Shown here piece after piece: positions 61,154 through 64,000 of a stretch of DNA of 64,000 nucleotides; position 1 is the stretch's first letter; each line of letters starts with the position of its first letter. The notes beneath the pieces were generated by a model. The model worked only from the letters and a program-made list of their open reading frames with translations, made no database searches and was not told where the DNA came from. This stretch comes from Acephala macrosclerotiorum (lineage: Eukaryota; Ascomycota; Leotiomycetes; Helotiales; Mollisiaceae), in the NCBI GenBank assembly GCA_014904845.1, contig MU119345.1, positions 1 to 64,000 on the forward strand, written 5' to 3'. The position numbers and the translations under genes are program-made.

Positions 61154-62556
61154 ATAATTCTGCATACCTACCCGTGCCGTACGGGTTGAGAACGTGGACT
61201 CCATACCAGGCAGCGTCACGTGCCTCTGGGCAACTGTGATCTCCTATCCTTTTTCTTCTCCTCAAGTTGTCTTCCCTGGCTACACCGTCTTGTTTGCCAC
61301 CCAAGGCAGAAGAAATAGATAAAAAACCCACGAAAAGATACTGACTCTATTTGAGAGACTTCAAGCCTTGAATTATGCTGCAGGTCAAGTCAAGTTCACA
61401 CAGTACGGAGTAGACTCCCTCTCCCTTCGCCATCCTGACCCGTTCATAATACTTTATATTTTTCGTATTTTCACCCCTGCTTTCCTCAACAACAAGTCAA
61501 GCCGAAGTGCTGAAGCAGGGTCCTCAATTTGAACGATCAAATCTCCATTTCGTCCACTGTTCTCACCTCCCAATTTGCCTTTAGCCATCCACTTCCTCCA
61601 TACGGTATACTTCTTTCGGTCTACAACGACAAGTCAAATCAAACTGCTCAAGCGGGGTCCTAAATTGGAACCATCAAATATCAATGTTGTCCCTTACTCT
61701 CAATCTCCTCTCAATATTCCTCACCTTTCTCCACACCTCTTTCGACCCATAACAGCAAACCATCACAACCAACCAAGCCTCACAATCCAGGCATCTCGAA
61801 TACTCCAAACTTCCTACATTTTACACAAGGACCGTCACTAGATTAGCCCAGCACGACACAGCGCAATCCAATCCACTTCAACCAATGCAGTCAAAAAGCC
61901 CTAGCTATATAACCGCCCTAATTTTCCATCCAAGTCAACCTTCTCTGCAACTACCCGGAGTAGCTTCTACCACTGCCTCACGAGCAGCTTCCGCCCAGAG
62001 AATGAACCTCTTTTCAACGCCATCCTTGTCGAAGAGAATTGCGGGATCCAAACCAAGTAAAGGTACGCGCATTCAAGGGCAGTTTGGCCGCAACCAACTG
62101 CGCAATTTCCAAAACATCTCTCCCCATTCCTCATCATCCACCCTTCCTCATCGCCTCAACTTCTCAATCTCGCAAGTCATAACACCACTTCCACATCACA
62201 CACAAATTCTCAGTTTACAAAACATGTGTCCTCTTCAACATTCAATATTCAACACATAAATGCAATCATAAAATTTCCAACAATCCACCCAACAAAACCA
62301 TTCTATGCCAGCCATGCTCACAGAACCGAAAACTTCCCGCCCTAGCCTAGCTAATATAAAGAAGTTTTTATCGTACTCTAAAAGTCATGATCCTCATAAC
62401 GTATCGTCATCACATCAAGTGAACACACACAAATCCGATTGCAAACCAAATCCAAGTCCTGACCAACCAAGCAATGCACCATCCAATGCAACCCTCACCA
62501 TCAACTTCCCACACCAACAAAAAACACACCAAGAAAAAGGTAAGGGAAAAGGCGAA
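61154..62556. other. intergenic, no gene
   Basis: C/T-rich plus-strand sequence with short open frames of low complexity. An imperfect direct repeat of about 60 bp (near 61488-61550 and 61626-61688, sharing ggtcct...aa.ttg.aac.atcaaat) is present. It should contain the 3' UTR of the Ral2-like gene. Confidence 0.5.
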
Positions 62557-64000
62557 TTAGCCAGTGCCGCCAATCCCCAGTCCAACCCTCTGCCCCTGCG
62601 ATTGTGGACCGATACTAGCACCCCTTTCTCTAAGTCGTCTACCCTCCATCAACCCCCTCAAGCCCCTCTTCTGCAACCCAATAACCGCACTAACATCACC
62701 TTTCCAAACCTCTCTCCCCTCCCTACTATCTCCAGCCCCATCGCCACTAGCTGCACTCACACCCTCACTCATCTCACTCTCTGAAAGATCGCTCGCTGCT
62801 GAATTAGCAGACATCGTATCCTCATCTTCTGTCTTCCTACCTCCTTGTCCTGTACCCAGTCCTGAAACCGAAGTATTGATTCTCAATCCCTGCTGGACTC
62901 TCCCAGCTAGGTCTGAAGCGCCCATTGGTCCTAATTGTAACATGGGAGCGCCGGAGGCGGAGGATGAGCCTGGGATGTCGTTGAAGTCGGATGAAAGCCA
63001 GTTTTGATCCGAACCGGAAGTGGATCGTCCGCCACCTGCTGCCATAGCGGAGGCATTGAATACCGCAGCTGCGTTTCGAGAGTCTAGGATGCCGTGGAGG
63101 CGTTCAACGACTGCTTCGAGGAGACCGTCGATTTTGTATGGACGGGCGATTTGGAGGAGGGAGCAGAGGATTTGAGGGGAGCAGAGGGGGGAGGAGGAAG
63201 GTGGGAGAGAGGATGTGTAGAGGTAGTAGAGCATGGATTGGAGGGTTAGGTGGGTGTGTGGGAGGAAGAGGGTTCGTGGGCGGGAGGTTGGAGAGAGGGA
63301 TGATGCCTCTGGTGGTAAGGAGAGGCGGGAGAGGTCGACAGAACTTCCAGATGTTAAAGAGGCGCCGGTGTTGTAGTTGTTCAAAGTTGAGGATGTGCTG
63401 AGGCTGGAGGATTGGGCGCCGATACTCGGGGTTATGGTTACGCTACTGTTACGACTAGGATTGTGTCTGAAGGCGTTGTCGGGGCGAAGGGTTGCTGCAT
63501 CGTTGCCATCTTGAGTTGCAGCACCTTCGCGAAGTAGTTGGACGAAGTATGGCCCCCATCTTCGAGCTATAATTCGTGAGTTGACGGGTATTCGTTCTCC
63601 GCCAACGCATAGGATGTCCATATCTGCCATTTCTCTCAGGCCTAGAGCAGTTTGGCCTAGCTCTTCAGCGGCCTTCGAGAGCGACCTTCCGCCTGCAGTC
63701 CAACCTGCTTTCGTCCCAATATTTAACGATGGAGCTGAAAATGGCGAACTAGCTGAGATGAAACCAGACATTGGCGCCACTTTTCTCGGATTGTCGTACA
63801 GGCCAAATGCCTCAAGCTCAACCATACAGACATTGCTGAAATTGATCCGCCTATGGTTGTAGTCTTCCACAAGGCTTCGTTTCCGATTACCGAGAATGAC
63901 AAAGGTGTTTCGGCGATTCCATAGCACACCGCGATTCCAGCTCCCTTGACTGAAAACACTTCCTCCAGCATCTATACGGCTCCAGGTCAAAGTCCGCAGA
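62557..64000 (-). CDS. kelch/BTB protein, Ral2-like (C-terminal part)
   Basis: The frame is open from the window edge to the stop at 62557, so the N-terminal kelch repeats lie outside. Visible parts: the last kelch blade (GVLWNRRNTFVILGNRKRS), then a BTB fold beginning DMDILCVGGERIPVNSRII, a long Ser/Thr-rich insertion, the second BTB half (LTLQSMLYYLYTSSLP, RPYKIDGLLEAVVERL) and a conserved C-terminus (VSAVIGLQKRGLRGLMEGRR). In fission yeast, Ral2 acts with Ras1 in mating and polarity. It is a housekeeping-type gene and probably marks the edge of the core genome. Confidence 0.7.
   Translation of the reverse strand, partial: LRTLTWSRIDAGGSVFSQGSWNRGVLWNRRNTFVILGNRKRSLVEDYNHRRINFSNVCMVELEAFGLYDNPRKVAPMSGFISASSPFSAPSLNIGTKAGWTAGGRSLSKAAEELGQTALGLREMADMDILCVGGERIPVNSRIIARRWGPYFVQLLREGAATQDGNDAATLRPDNAFRHNPSRNSSVTITPSIGAQSSSLSTSSTLNNYNTGASLTSGSSVDLSRLSLPPEASSLSPTSRPRTLFLPHTHLTLQSMLYYLYTSSLPPSSSPLCSPQILCSLLQIARPYKIDGLLEAVVERLHGILDSRNAAAVFNASAMAAGGGRSTSGSDQNWLSSDFNDIPGSSSASGAPMLQLGPMGASDLAGRVQQGLRINTSVSGLGTGQGGRKTEDEDTMSANSAASDLSESEMSEGVSAASGDGAGDSREGREVWKGDVSAVIGLQKRGLRGLMEGRRLRERGASIGPQSQGQRVGLGIGGTG

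Noticed and set aside
62305..62784. 159-codon plus-strand frame
   Set aside because: It is largely antisense to the Ral2-like coding sequence and Pro/Ser/Thr-rich, so it is a shadow frame.

Overview
The window looks like a filamentous ascomycete (Pezizomycotina) genome of the two-speed type. Genes have short introns, mostly 47-80 bp, and gene families are fungal. Gene-bearing islands of ordinary composition alternate with blocks that are almost pure A/T. In those blocks CpA and TpG are nearly absent while CpG survives, which is the footprint of repeat-induced point mutation (RIP). I cannot name the species.

Layout. 1-5962: RIP-degraded A/T block with tandem repeats. 5963-12362: a RIP-damaged Ty1/Copia LTR retrotransposon with both 199-bp LTRs. 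12363-15990: more A/T sequence. 16000-17500: ordinary-composition sequence carrying a broken N-terminal fragment of a DUF3435 tyrosine recombinase (Starship captain type). 17876-40675: an intact secondary-metabolite cluster. 40945-49102: a second RIP-degraded LTR element of about 8.2 kb. 50155-53014: a decayed DUF3723-type gene. 53015-54660: A/T and repeat-rich DNA. 55013-57400: an internally deleted non-LTR (LINE) element. 58351-61153: three small single-pass membrane protein genes and a DUF6594-family gene. 62557-64000: the C-terminal part of a kelch/BTB (Ral2-like) gene that leaves the window.

The cluster has a lovastatin-like core. It contains a highly reducing polyketide synthase with inactive ER and a terminal condensation domain (LovB architecture, 13 exons, 2970 aa, in frame throughout), a trans-acting enoyl reductase (LovC type), a FSH1-family hydrolase (LovG type) and a P450. 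It also has a 9-exon MFS exporter and an AflR-type Zn2Cys6 regulator. Next to the PKS sits an unexpected member: a complete 524-aa paralogue of LCB1, the non-catalytic subunit of serine palmitoyltransferase (SPT). It lacks the PLP lysine, so it is unlikely to be a biosynthetic alpha-oxoamine synthase by itself. The best reading is that the cluster makes a polyketide acting on sphingolipid synthesis and carries a spare target subunit for self-protection. The captain fragment on one side and the DUF3723 relic on the other suggest the cluster may once have been cargo of a giant Starship transposon, now dead and partly RIPped.
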